A DNA stretch of 64,000 nt from Nitratireductor pacificus pht-3B (GTDB lineage Bacteria > Pseudomonadota > Alphaproteobacteria > Rhizobiales > Rhizobiaceae): the NCBI RefSeq assembly GCF_000300335.1, contig NZ_AMRM01000014.1, positions 1-64,000 on the forward strand, given 5' to 3'. The first letter of the stretch is position 1. Each line of letters begins with the position of its first letter. The translations under genes were made by a program, and so were the position numbers. Below are positions 54,029-62,889 of the stretch, in pieces. A model generated the notes under the pieces. The model was given only the letters and a program-made list of their open reading frames with translations. It was not told the origin of the DNA and searched no databases.

Positions 54029-56536
54029 TCAGTTCGACACCCTGAAGGTCTTGAGCCGCAGCGCGTTGCCGAGCACGAAGACGCTGGAGAGCGCCATGGC
54101 GCCGGCCGCGAAGACGGGCGACAGGAGGATGCCATAGGCCGGATAGAGCATGCCGGCGGCAACCGGGATCAGCGCCGTATTGTAGGCGAAGGCCCAGAAC
54201 AGGTTCTGCCGGATGTTGCCGATCGTCGCCTTGGACAGGGCGATCGCATTCGGCACGCCCTGCAGGCTGCCGGACATCAGCACCACGTCCGCCGCCTCGA
54301 TGGCGATGTCCGTTCCCGTGCCGATGGCGAGGCCGACGTCCGCTTCCGCGAGCGCGGGAGCATCGTTGATGCCGTCGCCGACGAACGCCACCTTGCCATG
54401 CTCCGCCCTGAGGCGGCGGACGGCGTCCACCTTCCCGTCCGGCAGCACTTCCGCCACGACGCTGTCGATGCCCAGCTGTGCTGCAATGGCCCTGGCGGTG
54501 CCGGCATTGTCGCCGGTGATCATCGCGACCTTCAGCCCTAGATCATGCATCGCCCTGATCGCCAGCGGGGTCGTCTCCTTGATGGGGTCCGCCACCGCGA
54601 TGATGGCCGCCAGCTTTCCGTCGATCGCCGCATAGAGCGGGGACTTGCCTTCGTTTGCGAGGCGTTCGGCAACGCTGGCGAAACCGGTGACGTCCAGACC
54701 GAGCGCGGCCATGTAGCGGTCGGCGCCGATCTCGACGCGCTTGCCGTCCGCGCTGGCCTTCACCCCAAAGCCCGTCACGGATTCGAAGTCCGACACGGAG
54801 GCCAGTGCGATGCCCTCGCCTGCCGCCGCATCGACGATCGCGCGGGCGATCGGGTGTTCCGACTTCGCCTCGACCGCCGCGACGAGGCCCAAAACCGTCT
54901 CGCGGTCGAAACCCGGGGCCAGTTCCAGATCGGTCAGCGCCGGCCGGCCTTCGGTCAGCGTGCCGGTCTTGTCGACGGCGACGACCTTTGCATCCTTCAG
55001 CAATTGCAGTGCTTCACCCTTGCGGAAGAGCACGCCCAGTTCCGCCCCGCGGCCGGTGCCGACCATGATCGAGGTCGGCGTCGCCAGCCCCATGGCGCAT
55101 GGGCAGGCGATGATCAGGACGGCGACGGCGTTGACCAGCGCGAAAGTGAGCGCCGGCGACGGACCGAAATAGAACCAGGCTGCGAAGGTCAGCGCCGCCA
55201 CGGCGAAGACAGCCGGCACGAACCACATCGTAACCTTGTCGACCAGTGCCTGGATCGGCAGCTTCGAACCCTGCGCTTCCTCGACCATGCGGATGATCTG
55301 CGAAAGCACCGTGTCGCCGCCGACGGCCGTCGCGCGGATGGCGAAGGCGCCCTTCTGGTTGACGGTGCCGCCGACCACCGGGCTGCCCGGCGACTTGGAA
55401 ACCGGGATCGGTTCGCCGGTGATCATCGACTCGTCGACATAGCTGTCGCCCTCGATCACCTCGCCGTCCACGGGGATTCGCTCGCCAGGGCGAACCTCGA
55501 CGACATCGCCGGAGGCGACCGAGCCGATCGGCAGGTCGATCGTCCCGCCGTCGCGGCGCACGCGCGCTGTCTTGGCCTGCAGGCCGACCAGGCGCTTGAT
55601 CGCTTCGGAGGTGCGACCCTTGGCGCGGGCCTCGAGCAGCCGGCCGAGCAGGATCAGCGTCACGATGACGGCTGCCGCCTCGAAATAGACGTTGACCGTC
55701 CCGGCAGGCAGGAATCCGGGCGCGAAGGTCGCCACCAGCGAGTAGCCATAGGCTGCCAGCGATCCGACGGCGACAAGCGAGTTCATGTCGGGCGCAAGCC
55801 GCCACAGCGCCGGGAGCCCCTTGTCGTAGAAGCGGATCCCCGGAACGAACAGCACCAGCGTCGTCAGCGCGAACTGGAGATACCAGCTGTTGGTCATGCC
55901 GATGGTGCTGTCGATCAGCGCGTGGACGCCCGGAATGAGGTGCGATCCCATCTCTAGCAGGAAGACGGGAGCGGTGAGCACGGCAGCGATGATGAAGTCG
56001 CGAGTCAGCTCACGCCGCTCCGCTTCCTTCTTCTGCGCACGGTCGTCGGCTTCGGTCTCGGCGCCGGTGCTTGCGGCCGCGAGGACCCGGGCGTCGTAGC
56101 CGGCGTTCTCGATCGCCGCCACCACGGCGGCTGGCTCCACGGTTCCGTGGACGGTTGCCTTTTCCGTTGCGAGATTGACCGCCGCGCCCGTGACGCCGGG
56201 CACCGCCTTCAGGGCCTTTTCGACACGGCCGACGCAGGACGCGCAGGTCATGCCCTCGATCGCCACCTCGAGCGTCGCCGTCTGCGGAGCGGAGAAGCTG
56301 GCCGGAACCTCATAGCCGACAGCCTCCACTTCCCTGACCAGCGCGGCGGGATCGACCGGCGCGCTGAAGGTGATGCTGGCCTTCTCGGTCGCCAGATTGA
56401 CCACCGCGTCGGCGACGCCGGGCACCGCCTTCAAGGCTCTTTCGACGCGACCCACGCAGGACGCGCAGGTCATGCCCTCGATAGGCAGTGAGAGCGCCTG
56501 CCTCGTCGTGTCGGTGTTTCGAACAGGGGCATTCAT
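54029..56536 (-). CDS. copA: Copper-exporting P1B-type ATPase
   Basis: 835 residues. Two N-terminal metal-binding domains each carry GMTCASC (C24/C27 and C98/C101). Eight membrane helices follow, with the transport motif [11 protein letters not shown], the phosphorylation site [10 protein letters not shown], the HP motif SEHPIARAI and the hinge [10 protein letters not shown]. It pumps Cu(I) out of the cytoplasm. ATG 56536 has an AGGAGGT five bases upstream. It is divergent from copZ across a shared promoter region and is followed by cueR after 60 bp. Confidence 0.96.
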   Translation of the reverse strand: MNAPVRNTDTTRQALSLPIEGMTCASCVGRVERALKAVPGVADAVVNLATEKASITFSAPVDPAALVREVEAVGYEVPASFSAPQTATLEVAIEGMTCASCVGRVEKALKAVPGVTGAAVNLATEKATVHGTVEPAAVVAAIENAGYDARVLAAASTGAETEADDRAQKKEAERRELTRDFIIAAVLTAPVFLLEMGSHLIPGVHALIDSTIGMTNSWYLQFALTTLVLFVPGIRFYDKGLPALWRLAPDMNSLVAVGSLAAYGYSLVATFAPGFLPAGTVNVYFEAAAVIVTLILLGRLLEARAKGRTSEAIKRLVGLQAKTARVRRDGGTIDLPIGSVASGDVVEVRPGERIPVDGEVIEGDSYVDESMITGEPIPVSKSPGSPVVGGTVNQKGAFAIRATAVGGDTVLSQIIRMVEEAQGSKLPIQALVDKVTMWFVPAVFAVAALTFAAWFYFGPSPALTFALVNAVAVLIIACPCAMGLATPTSIMVGTGRGAELGVLFRKGEALQLLKDAKVVAVDKTGTLTEGRPALTDLELAPGFDRETVLGLVAAVEAKSEHPIARAIVDAAAGEGIALASVSDFESVTGFGVKASADGKRVEIGADRYMAALGLDVTGFASVAERLANEGKSPLYAAIDGKLAAIIAVADPIKETTPLAIRAMHDLGLKVAMITGDNAGTARAIAAQLGIDSVVAEVLPDGKVDAVRRLRAEHGKVAFVGDGINDAPALAEADVGLAIGTGTDIAIEAADVVLMSGSLQGVPNAIALSKATIGNIRQNLFWAFAYNTALIPVAAGMLYPAYGILLSPVFAAGAMALSSVFVLGNALRLKTFRVSN

Positions 56537-56577
56537 CGCCACCTCCTTCATCAGTCCGGAATTCATGTTCGGACCAG

Positions 56578-56664
56578 AGATGGAGCTTCCAGCGATGGGA
56601 AGGTCAAGCGCAATTTTTCTGCTTTTTTCATCGCTTGACCTTCCCATCGCTGGAAGCTCCATCT
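56578..56664. promoter_or_regulatory. Perfect 33-bp inverted repeat with two divergent CueR-type promoters
   Basis: The arms are 56578-56610 and 56632-56664, perfect over 33 bp, with a 21-bp T-rich spacer. The right arm holds TTGACC (56635-56640), a 19-bp spacer and CATCTT (56660-56665) facing copZ. The left arm holds the mirror set, TTGACC (56607-56602) and CATCTC (56582-56577), facing copA. The core ACCTTCC-N7-GGAAGCT matches CueR boxes, and a 19-bp spacer is the MerR-family feature. Confidence 0.85.
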
Positions 56665-56699
56665 TGCACCGGATGAGACTCACAGCAAGGAGAAACACC

Positions 56700-56894
56700 A
56701 TGGAGCTCAAGATCGAGAATATGACCTGCGGCGGCTGCGCGCGCTCCGTCACCAAGGCGATCCAGTCCGTCGACCCCAATGCGAAGGTCGAGGCCGATCC
56801 GGCCGCCCGGATCGTCAAGGTCGAGACCGAGGCGTCCGCGGCAGCGGTGCAGACGGTCCTCGATGAAGCCGGCTTTCCGGCAACCGCGCGCTGA
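56700..56894 (+). CDS. copZ: Copper chaperone CopZ-like HMA protein
   Basis: 64 residues, one heavy-metal-associated domain. The metal site is MTCGGC (C10, C13) in [14 protein letters not shown], followed by the usual [15 protein letters not shown] and VLDEAGFPA. It carries Cu(I) in the cytoplasm and can hand it to CopA. AAGGAG lies seven bases before the ATG. It is transcribed divergently from copA from the inverted-repeat promoter region. Confidence 0.93.
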   Translation: MELKIENMTCGGCARSVTKAIQSVDPNAKVEADPAARIVKVETEASAAAVQTVLDEAGFPATAR

Positions 56895-56907
56895 TCGAAG
56901 AAGCGCC

Positions 56908-57051
56908 ATGAACAGGCTCACTCCGATCTTCATTGCTGCGGCACTTGCAATCAGCGCCGGGCTCGCCCTGGCACAGAGCCGCATGACCCTGCAGGACGGG
57001 AACCGGGGTCATGCCGCGCCGGGCCACTCCATGCCTGCCGCCGACCGGTAG
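56908..57051 (+). CDS. Small secreted His/Met-containing peptide (47 codons)
   Basis: A 47-residue product with a clear signal peptide ([18 protein letters not shown] to ALAQ) and a mature part of about 24 residues that reads [20 protein letters not shown] and a few more residues. Two His and two Met in a short tail would suit copper binding. It starts 13 bp after copZ and so shares its promoter. No family is recognised. GAAGAAG is a weak ribosome-binding site. It could instead be a remnant of a larger copper-resistance protein. Confidence 0.55.
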   Translation: MNRLTPIFIAAALAISAGLALAQSRMTLQDGNRGHAAPGHSMPAADR

Positions 57052-57067
57052 ACCAAGCCCGTATCGA

Positions 57068-57090
57068 CGTGGGGGCCGGTGGCCCCCACG
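57068..57090 (+). terminator. Hairpin at the end of the copZ unit
   Basis: Ten-bp perfect arms, CGTGGGGGCC (57068-57077) and GGCCCCCACG (57081-57090), with loop GGT. It starts 16 bp after the stop of the small peptide gene. There is no T-run, but stem stability is high and its location fits a terminator. Confidence 0.6.
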
Positions 57091-57268
57091 CCGCCATAAG
57101 CCGTCAAACCTCCTCCCCTGAAGCGTGACGCCGGCCTTTACCCCGGTGCCGGCTGGTGTCAGAGTGTTTTCGAGGTTCCACCACCGACACGCCGCAGAAC
57201 GGCACAGCAATTCCACGAGCATGCAGGCAGCCGGCCTCGTCAACGCCTTCACAATGAGGATTGATGCC

Positions 57269-57748
57269 ATGCTTAGACATGCTGTTGCAGCGTCGTTCCT
57301 GACGCTCGCCACATCCGCGACCGCCTATGAGACGCTCGACCAGACCGGTTTCGAGGATTTTTCCGGCCTGGTGGCCACATCGACCACCTGGGTCAATGAG
57401 CACGGGTCGATGATGACGATCACCGTGAGCACGACCGACCAGGTGAGCGGCCACTACGTCAACCACGCCCGCGACACCGGCTGCCAGAACACGCCCTACC
57501 CGCTCACCGGCCGCGTCAACGGGCAGTTCATCGCCTTTTCTGTGGCCTGGCGGAACGGCACCCAGGACTGCAGATCGGCGACGGGCTGGACCGGCTACGC
57601 GCGGCGCAACGACGACGGGACGATCCAGATCGTCACCGACTGGAACCTGTCCTACCAGGGCGGTTCGGAACCGGCGATCGAACGCGGTCAGGATCTTTTC
57701 AGCTATGTTCCGCCAAGCATCGGCGAAGCGCCGCCGATGAAGGAGTAG
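57269..57748 (+). CDS. Rhizavidin-like biotin-binding protein (avidin family)
   Basis: 159 residues with a signal peptide (through residue 19). The mature part follows rhizavidin closely, for example GCQNTPYPLTGRVNGQFIAF and SATGWTGYA. Avidin binding-site residues are present: N43, S47, Y63, N65, S103, T105, D142 and the tryptophans W94, W107 and W125. The extra tryptophan that tetrameric avidins borrow from a neighbour is absent, as in dimeric rhizavidin. C72 and C101 match its disulfide. ATG 57269 has GAGGA nine bases upstream. It should bind biotin in the periplasm or outside the cell. Confidence 0.93.
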   Translation: MLRHAVAASFLTLATSATAYETLDQTGFEDFSGLVATSTTWVNEHGSMMTITVSTTDQVSGHYVNHARDTGCQNTPYPLTGRVNGQFIAFSVAWRNGTQDCRSATGWTGYARRNDDGTIQIVTDWNLSYQGGSEPAIERGQDLFSYVPPSIGEAPPMKE

Positions 57749-57766
57749 CAGGGCACGGGTGGACAT

Positions 57767-57798
57767 GGCCGGGCAGGCGGCAACGCCCCTGCCCGGCC
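57767..57798. terminator. Bidirectional hairpin between convergent genes
   Basis: Eleven-bp perfect arms, GGCCGGGCAGG (57767-57777) and CCTGCCCGGCC (57788-57798), with a 10-base loop. It lies between the 3' ends of the rhizavidin-like gene and the convergent exporter gene and could end transcription from both sides. Confidence 0.65.
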
Positions 57799-57805
57799 TT
57801 GGCCA

Positions 57806-58990
57806 TCAGCGCCTCAGGATCGCCAGCCCGGCGAGCACCAGCAGCGCCATGGAACCCGCATAGCCGACCAGTGGCCAGGCGGTGTCACCATCCAGGCAGA
57901 TGACGAACAGCGTTCCCGCCAGCGCGACGATCAGGCTCTGAACACAGAAATAGAACGCGACGGCCATTCCCGCCGATGCGCCGAAAGCCGCCAGCGCGCC
58001 GTTCGCCGTCACCGACGAGGCAAGGACGATGCCGACCGCGATCACCCACATGGGCATCACGAAGCTGGCGAAGGACGGCGTGAGGAACATCTGGCCCAGC
58101 GCCAGAAGAACGGCCCCCAGGAGCAGCATGACCATGCCCCGCGCCAGGCAACCTGCCTGACCCCAGCGCGTCACGAATCGACTGGCGAAACGCGTGGTGA
58201 TGATCATGGCGAATGCCGCGCTGGCGAACGACAGGCTGAACCCGATCTGCGAAAAGCCGGCGCCGTCGATCAGGACACGCGGCGCCGTGGAGAAGAAGAC
58301 GAAGAACGAACCCATCGCGGCACTGAAGCCGAGCGTGTAGATCCAGAAGGCACCGCTTGTGAGAATGGCGCGCCATGCGGTGGAGGACGAAGGCGTCTCG
58401 GCCGGCCGCGTCTCGGGCCATCGGACGAGAGCAGGTACGAGCGCCGCGACGGCCAGGCCGGCCAGAACGGCGAAGATTGCGCGCCAGCCGAAATGTGCGG
58501 CGATCAGCGCCCCGGCGATCGGCCCCAGAGCCGGCACGAAAGCCAGCATGGACCCGAACAGGCTGTAGATCACCGCACCTTCCGGACGCTCCGCGTACAC
58601 ATCGCGTACCGTGGCAAATGTCGCGACCAGCGCCGCCGAGGCGCCCGCCGCCTGCACGATGCGCAGGATCACGAAGAAGATGGCCGATGCGGTCAGCGCC
58701 AGGCCGAGGGAACTGGCGGCGAACAGAAGCGCCCCGACGATGAGGACCGGACGGCGGCCGACACGGTCGGACAACGGGCCAAAGACCATCTGCCCGAGCC
58801 CAAGCACCACCATGTACAGGCTGAGCGTGAGCTGCACCACAGACGTTGTGGTCTGCAGGCTTTCCGGCATCTGCACGATGACGGGAAGATAGATGTCCAT
58901 CGCCAGGGAGGCGAGAATGTCGAATGGCGCCATAAGCATGAGCGCCGTGGCGAGAGAATGGTTCCAGACAGAAGAGCTGGGACGAAGCAT
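57806..58990 (-). CDS. CmlA/FloR-type MFS chloramphenicol/florfenicol exporter
   Basis: 394 residues with twelve predicted helices. The N-terminal LMAPFDILASLAMDIYLPV, the loop GPLSDRVGRRPVL, TFATVRDVYAERPE, and the central AAMGSFFVFFSTAPRVL all resemble CmlA/FloR proteins of the Bcr/CflA family. It exports drugs from the cytoplasm by proton antiport. ATG 58990 is chosen; a GTG at 59005 is possible, and neither has a strong ribosome-binding site. The gene has the composition of its surroundings and no mobile element, so it looks like a chromosomal member. Its actual substrate range is unknown. Confidence 0.85.
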   Translation of the reverse strand: MLRPSSSVWNHSLATALMLMAPFDILASLAMDIYLPVIVQMPESLQTTTSVVQLTLSLYMVVLGLGQMVFGPLSDRVGRRPVLIVGALLFAASSLGLALTASAIFFVILRIVQAAGASAALVATFATVRDVYAERPEGAVIYSLFGSMLAFVPALGPIAGALIAAHFGWRAIFAVLAGLAVAALVPALVRWPETRPAETPSSSTAWRAILTSGAFWIYTLGFSAAMGSFFVFFSTAPRVLIDGAGFSQIGFSLSFASAAFAMIITTRFASRFVTRWGQAGCLARGMVMLLLGAVLLALGQMFLTPSFASFVMPMWVIAVGIVLASSVTANGALAAFGASAGMAVAFYFCVQSLIVALAGTLFVICLDGDTAWPLVGYAGSMALLVLAGLAILRR

Positions 58991-59310
58991 GGCAAAAATC
59001 CGCACAAATGAACTGCATTTGGCGGCGCCCTGCCGGCATGATTTCTTGAACGATGACGGATCAGACGCCGCAACGACCTGAAATGGCGTTGCGGCTCACT
59101 TGTCTGCGGACTTGGTGCTTCCCGTCATCTGCTTTCGTCCTGTTCAGGCCCGTCTTGCGTGCGGGCCGGGAGCGGTTTCTAGCAGCAACACTCCACCGCA
59201 GCAAGACGGCCTCGTGGCGGAAGAAACGGTGGAGACATCCCGCGGTCTCCCTCCCCCGACCGCCAATCCATGCTATGACGCCCCGCCGAGCGACAGCGAA
59301 AGGATCATCC
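58991..59310. other. Intergenic stretch between exporter and mazG
   Basis: About 320 bp that must contain the divergent promoters of the exporter and mazG genes. I saw no clear -35/-10 pair, repeat or small gene. AAAGGA just before 59311 is the mazG ribosome-binding site. Confidence 0.45.
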
Positions 59311-60126
59311 ATGCAGCCCTCGACCGACATCGCCCGCCTGCTGGAGATCATGACCGCGCTGCGCACGCCCGAAACCGGCTGCCCGTGGGACGTGGAGCAG
59401 GATTTCTCGTCCATCGCCCCCTACACGATCGAGGAAGCCTATGAGGTGGCGGACGCCATCGAGCGCGGCGACATGGACGATCTGCGCGACGAGCTCGGCG
59501 ACCTGCTGCTGCAGGTCGTGTTTCACGCCCGCATGGCCGAGGAAGAAGGCCGCTTCGCCTTCGGCGACGTCGTGCACGCCATCACGGCCAAGATGATCCG
59601 CCGGCACCCGCATGTCTTCGGCCCGGCCGAGGCGCGCGGCAAGGGCCTTGCCAAGGGCATGTGGGAGGCGATCAAGGCGCAGGAGAAGGCAGACCGCCGG
59701 GCGCGCCGCGCGGCGAATGGCCAGACGCTGGAAGAGAACGCCTATCTCGACGACGTGCCACGCGCCCTGCCCGCGCTGATGCGCGCCCTCAAGTTGCAGT
59801 CGCGCGCCGCCCGCGTCGGCTTCGACTGGGGCGCGGCAGGCCCGGTCTTCGACAAGATCGAGGAAGAGATCGGCGAGCTGCGCGAGGCCATCGAGAGCCG
59901 CGACGAAGCCCATATTGCCGAGGAATACGGCGACCTCCTGTTCGCCTTCGTCAATCTCGGCCGTCATCTGGGGCACGATCCCGAAGCCGCGCTTTCGGCC
60001 GCCAACGACAAGTTCCGCAAGCGGTTCGATCATGTCGAGCGGGCGCTGGACGGTGCCGGACGCTCGCTCGAAGAGGCGAGCCTTGCTGAAATGGAAGAGC
60101 TCTGGCAGCAGGCCAAGTCCCTGTAG
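59311..60126 (+). CDS. mazG: Nucleoside triphosphate pyrophosphohydrolase MazG
   Basis: 271 residues with two MazG domains. The first has CPWDVEQDFSSIAPYTIEEAYEVADAI and DELGDLLLQVVFHARMAEE, with the EExxE..D metal motif. The second has KIEEEIGELREAI and EYGDLLFAFVNLGRHLG. It hydrolyses (d)NTPs to monophosphates and pyrophosphate, clearing damaged nucleotides. AAAGGA precedes ATG 59311. It is convergent with hflX, with seven bases between the stops. Confidence 0.94.
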   Translation: MQPSTDIARLLEIMTALRTPETGCPWDVEQDFSSIAPYTIEEAYEVADAIERGDMDDLRDELGDLLLQVVFHARMAEEEGRFAFGDVVHAITAKMIRRHPHVFGPAEARGKGLAKGMWEAIKAQEKADRRARRAANGQTLEENAYLDDVPRALPALMRALKLQSRAARVGFDWGAAGPVFDKIEEEIGELREAIESRDEAHIAEEYGDLLFAFVNLGRHLGHDPEAALSAANDKFRKRFDHVERALDGAGRSLEEASLAEMEELWQQAKSL

Positions 60127-60133
60127 CAGGACC

Positions 60134-61510
60134 CTATGCTTCCTCGGCGGGTCTCGAGCCCAGGCGCTCGCTGATCTCGCGCCGGGCGGCATCGGTGGCG
60201 CGCACCGTCATCGTGACGCTGCCGTCGTCATTGTCGGAGCGCTCCGTCACGTCGCCATTCCGATAGACCCAGTCGAGCAGCGGCATCTGCGCTGGCGTCA
60301 GGGAGATGGTGATCGCCTTGACGACACCCGATATCCGCGCCTCCACCTGGGCCAGAAGCGCGTCGATCCCTTCGCCGGTGACGGCGGAGACCGCCAGGGG
60401 CGCCTCCGCTCCCCGCGTACCGTCGAGAAGCGCCCGGCGCTTCTCCGCGTCGAGATTGTCGATCTTGTTCCACACTTCCAGCACGTGCTTCTTGTCGGCC
60501 ACGTCGACGCCGAGATCGCCGAGGATCTCTTCGACATCCGCCGCCTGCGCGCTGGAAGCGGGATCGGAGATATCGCGCAGGTGGATCACCAGATCGGCTT
60601 CGATGACCTCTTCCAGCGTCGCCCGGAAAGCGGCGACGAGATGGGTCGGCAGATCCGAGATGAAGCCCACCGTGTCGGACAGGATGATGGTCGTGCCGTG
60701 CGGCAGCTGCACCCGCCGCAGCGTCGGGTCGAGCGTTGCGAACAGCATGTCCTCGGCCATCACCGCGGCACCGGTCAGCCGGTTGAACAGCGTGGATTTT
60801 CCGGCATTGGTGTAGCCGACGATGGCGACGATCGGGAACGGAACCTTGCGCCGCTTGGACCGGTGCAGATCGCGCGTGCGGCGCACCGTTTCCAGCTCGC
60901 GCTTCAGGCGCACGATGCGGTCCTGCAGCAGCCGGCGGTCGGCCTCGATCTGCGTTTCGCCCGGGCCGCCCATGAAGCCGCCGCCGCCGCGCTGCCGTTC
61001 CAGGTGGGTCCAGCTCCGCACCAGCCGGCCGCGCTGGTATTCGAGATGCGCCAGTTCGACCTGCAGGCGCCCTTCCTTCGTGCGCGCCCGCCTGCCGAAG
61101 ATCTCGAGGATCAGGCCGGTCCGGTCGAGCACCTTGGCGTTCAGCGCCTTTTCGAGATTGCGCTGCTGCACTGGCGTCAGCGGATGATCGATGATGACCA
61201 CTTCGATCTCGGCCTCGGCGACGCGCGCGGCGAGATCGTCGAGCTTGCCGGTGCCGATGAGCGTCGCCGGGCGCGGCGTGCCGACCGGGATGATCTCCGC
61301 GGAAACCACCTGGAGGTCGATCGCCTCGGCAAGCCCTACGGCTTCTTCCGAGCGTGCTTCCGGCGAGCGCGCCGGCGTGGTGCCGCTTTCTGCAGCGCGC
61401 CGGTCCGCGGCAAGCACAGGCGAAACGACGAAAGCGCGCGTCGCCACGGCGCCGCGCGTCCCGCTGTCGTCGGTCTGCCCCCTGCCCTCAGGCTTGCGTG
61501 GCTGGGTCAA
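60134..61510 (-). CDS. hflX: Ribosome-associated GTPase HflX
   Basis: 458 residues. An N-terminal HflX domain (ATLIGTGKLDDLAARV, GRRARTKEGRLQVELAHLEYQRGRL and the glycine-rich GGGGFMGGPGE) is followed by the G domain: GYTNAGKST (232-240), DTVGF and NKID. The family splits stalled ribosomes. The apparent start is TTG 61510, directly after the hfq stop, with GGGA seven bases upstream; no upstream ATG is available and the first 20-50 residues are poorly conserved. hfq-hflX is a conserved pair. Confidence 0.93.
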   Translation of the reverse strand: MTQPRKPEGRGQTDDSGTRGAVATRAFVVSPVLAADRRAAESGTTPARSPEARSEEAVGLAEAIDLQVVSAEIIPVGTPRPATLIGTGKLDDLAARVAEAEIEVVIIDHPLTPVQQRNLEKALNAKVLDRTGLILEIFGRRARTKEGRLQVELAHLEYQRGRLVRSWTHLERQRGGGGFMGGPGETQIEADRRLLQDRIVRLKRELETVRRTRDLHRSKRRKVPFPIVAIVGYTNAGKSTLFNRLTGAAVMAEDMLFATLDPTLRRVQLPHGTTIILSDTVGFISDLPTHLVAAFRATLEEVIEADLVIHLRDISDPASSAQAADVEEILGDLGVDVADKKHVLEVWNKIDNLDAEKRRALLDGTRGAEAPLAVSAVTGEGIDALLAQVEARISGVVKAITISLTPAQMPLLDWVYRNGDVTERSDNDDGSVTMTVRATDAARREISERLGSRPAEEA

Positions 61511-61759
61511 TCAGGATTCCCGAGCGCCTTCCTCTGCATCGTACAGCTGCACGGGCTGGCTCGGCATGATTGTCGAGATCGCATGCTTGTAGACGAGCTG
61601 CGAGTGCCCGTCGCGACGCAGAAGCACGCAGAAATTATCGAAGGATGTGACAATGCCCGTCAGTTTGACGCCGTTGATGAGAAAGATCGTCAACGGGTTC
61701 TTGCTCTTGCGAACGGTGTTCAGGAACAGGTCCTGCAAATTTTGTGATCGTTCCGCCAT
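61511..61759 (-). CDS. hfq: RNA chaperone Hfq
   Basis: 82 residues. The Sm1 motif ([20 protein letters not shown] and [19 protein letters not shown]) and Sm2 motif ([11 protein letters not shown]) are complete. It forms a hexamer that pairs small RNAs with mRNAs. The length and ATG 61759 agree with rhizobial Hfq proteins. It is followed without a gap by hflX. Confidence 0.97.
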   Translation of the reverse strand: MAERSQNLQDLFLNTVRKSKNPLTIFLINGVKLTGIVTSFDNFCVLLRRDGHSQLVYKHAISTIMPSQPVQLYDAEEGARES

Positions 61760-61907
61760 TTCTTGGTCTTTCACCCATTCGCTGCCGTCAAGGCAGCCAG
61801 TAGCGCAAATATCACCCGCCTCTGTCAAGAAATCCAATGACAGAAGTCGCGTGCGCGTTTGACGCCGGTTTTCCTTGCTCGTGTTGAGCCGCTACCATGT
61901 CCGTTGG

Positions 61908-62774
61908 TTAACAGGTAGGACTTTTTTCCGCAATTGCAAAAAACGCTTCGCGCAGGGAGCGTGCAATCGAGCCGGGATGTCCGTTCGCGATGGCCTTGCC
62001 GTCGATGCTGATCACGGGCGTGACGACGGAGGTGGCGCTGGTGACGAAGGCTTCGCGCGCCGCCTGCGCCTCCTCCACCGTGAAATGCCGCTCCTCGACC
62101 TTCAGGTCATGCTCGGCGGCGATCCTCATGACGGTGGCGCGCGTGATGCCGCGCAAAATGCCGAAATCGGCCGGGTGCGTGACCAGAACGCCGTCCTTGC
62201 TGACGATCCAGGCATTGGTCGAGGCGCCTTCCTTCACCGTGCCGTCGGGATCGACGAACCAGGCTTCCTGCGCGCCTGCATCCACCGCCGCCTGCCGCGC
62301 CAGGACGTTCGGCAGAAGGCCGATCGTCTTGATATCGACCCGCTCCCAGCGGTTCTCCGGGACGGTGATGACCGCCATGCCCTTCTCGGCCTTTCGCGCC
62401 GAAACGCGCGGATCCGTGCGCTTCGCCGTCACCACCAGCGCCGGCCGCACGGGCTTCGTCGGGAAAGCATGGTCGCGCGGCGAAACGCCGCGCGTCACCT
62501 GCAGATAGACCAGGCCATTGCGGACGTGGTTGCGCCGGATGACCTCCCGCATGACGAGTTCGAGCGCGCTGCGCTCCAGCGGCCAGCCCATGCGCAACTC
62601 GCTCAGCGAGCGGTCGAGCCGGTCGAGATGCCCCTTCATGTCGATGATGAAGCCACGCGCGATCTCGCACACCTCGTAGACGCCGTCGGCCAGCTGATAG
62701 CCGCGATCCTCCACATGGACGACGGCGTCGGCGTGGCGAACGTAGCGCCCATTCACATAGGCAATGCGTGGCAT
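61908..62774 (-). CDS. dat: D-amino acid aminotransferase
   Basis: 288 residues of class IV PLP aminotransferases. The N-terminus MPRIAYVNGRYVRHADAVVH and VEDRGYQLADGVYEV are typical, the PLP lysine is K149 in RVDIKTIGLLPNV, and the cofactor loop is VKEGASTNAWIV. It interconverts D-alanine and D-glutamate for peptidoglycan. It lies between trkA and hfq, the order found throughout Hyphomicrobiales. Confidence 0.92.
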   Translation of the reverse strand: MPRIAYVNGRYVRHADAVVHVEDRGYQLADGVYEVCEIARGFIIDMKGHLDRLDRSLSELRMGWPLERSALELVMREVIRRNHVRNGLVYLQVTRGVSPRDHAFPTKPVRPALVVTAKRTDPRVSARKAEKGMAVITVPENRWERVDIKTIGLLPNVLARQAAVDAGAQEAWFVDPDGTVKEGASTNAWIVSKDGVLVTHPADFGILRGITRATVMRIAAEHDLKVEERHFTVEEAQAAREAFVTSATSVVTPVISIDGKAIANGHPGSIARSLREAFFAIAEKSPTC

Positions 62775-62889
62775 CTGGACTCTCCGTGCTGGTGAATGCC
62801 GCGCCCTGTTCCAGGCGGCAAGGCAAGAATGATGACTGCATTCTTTTGCAGGGGTGCGACGTGCATTTCAAGCCGCCGCGCAAACTGGC

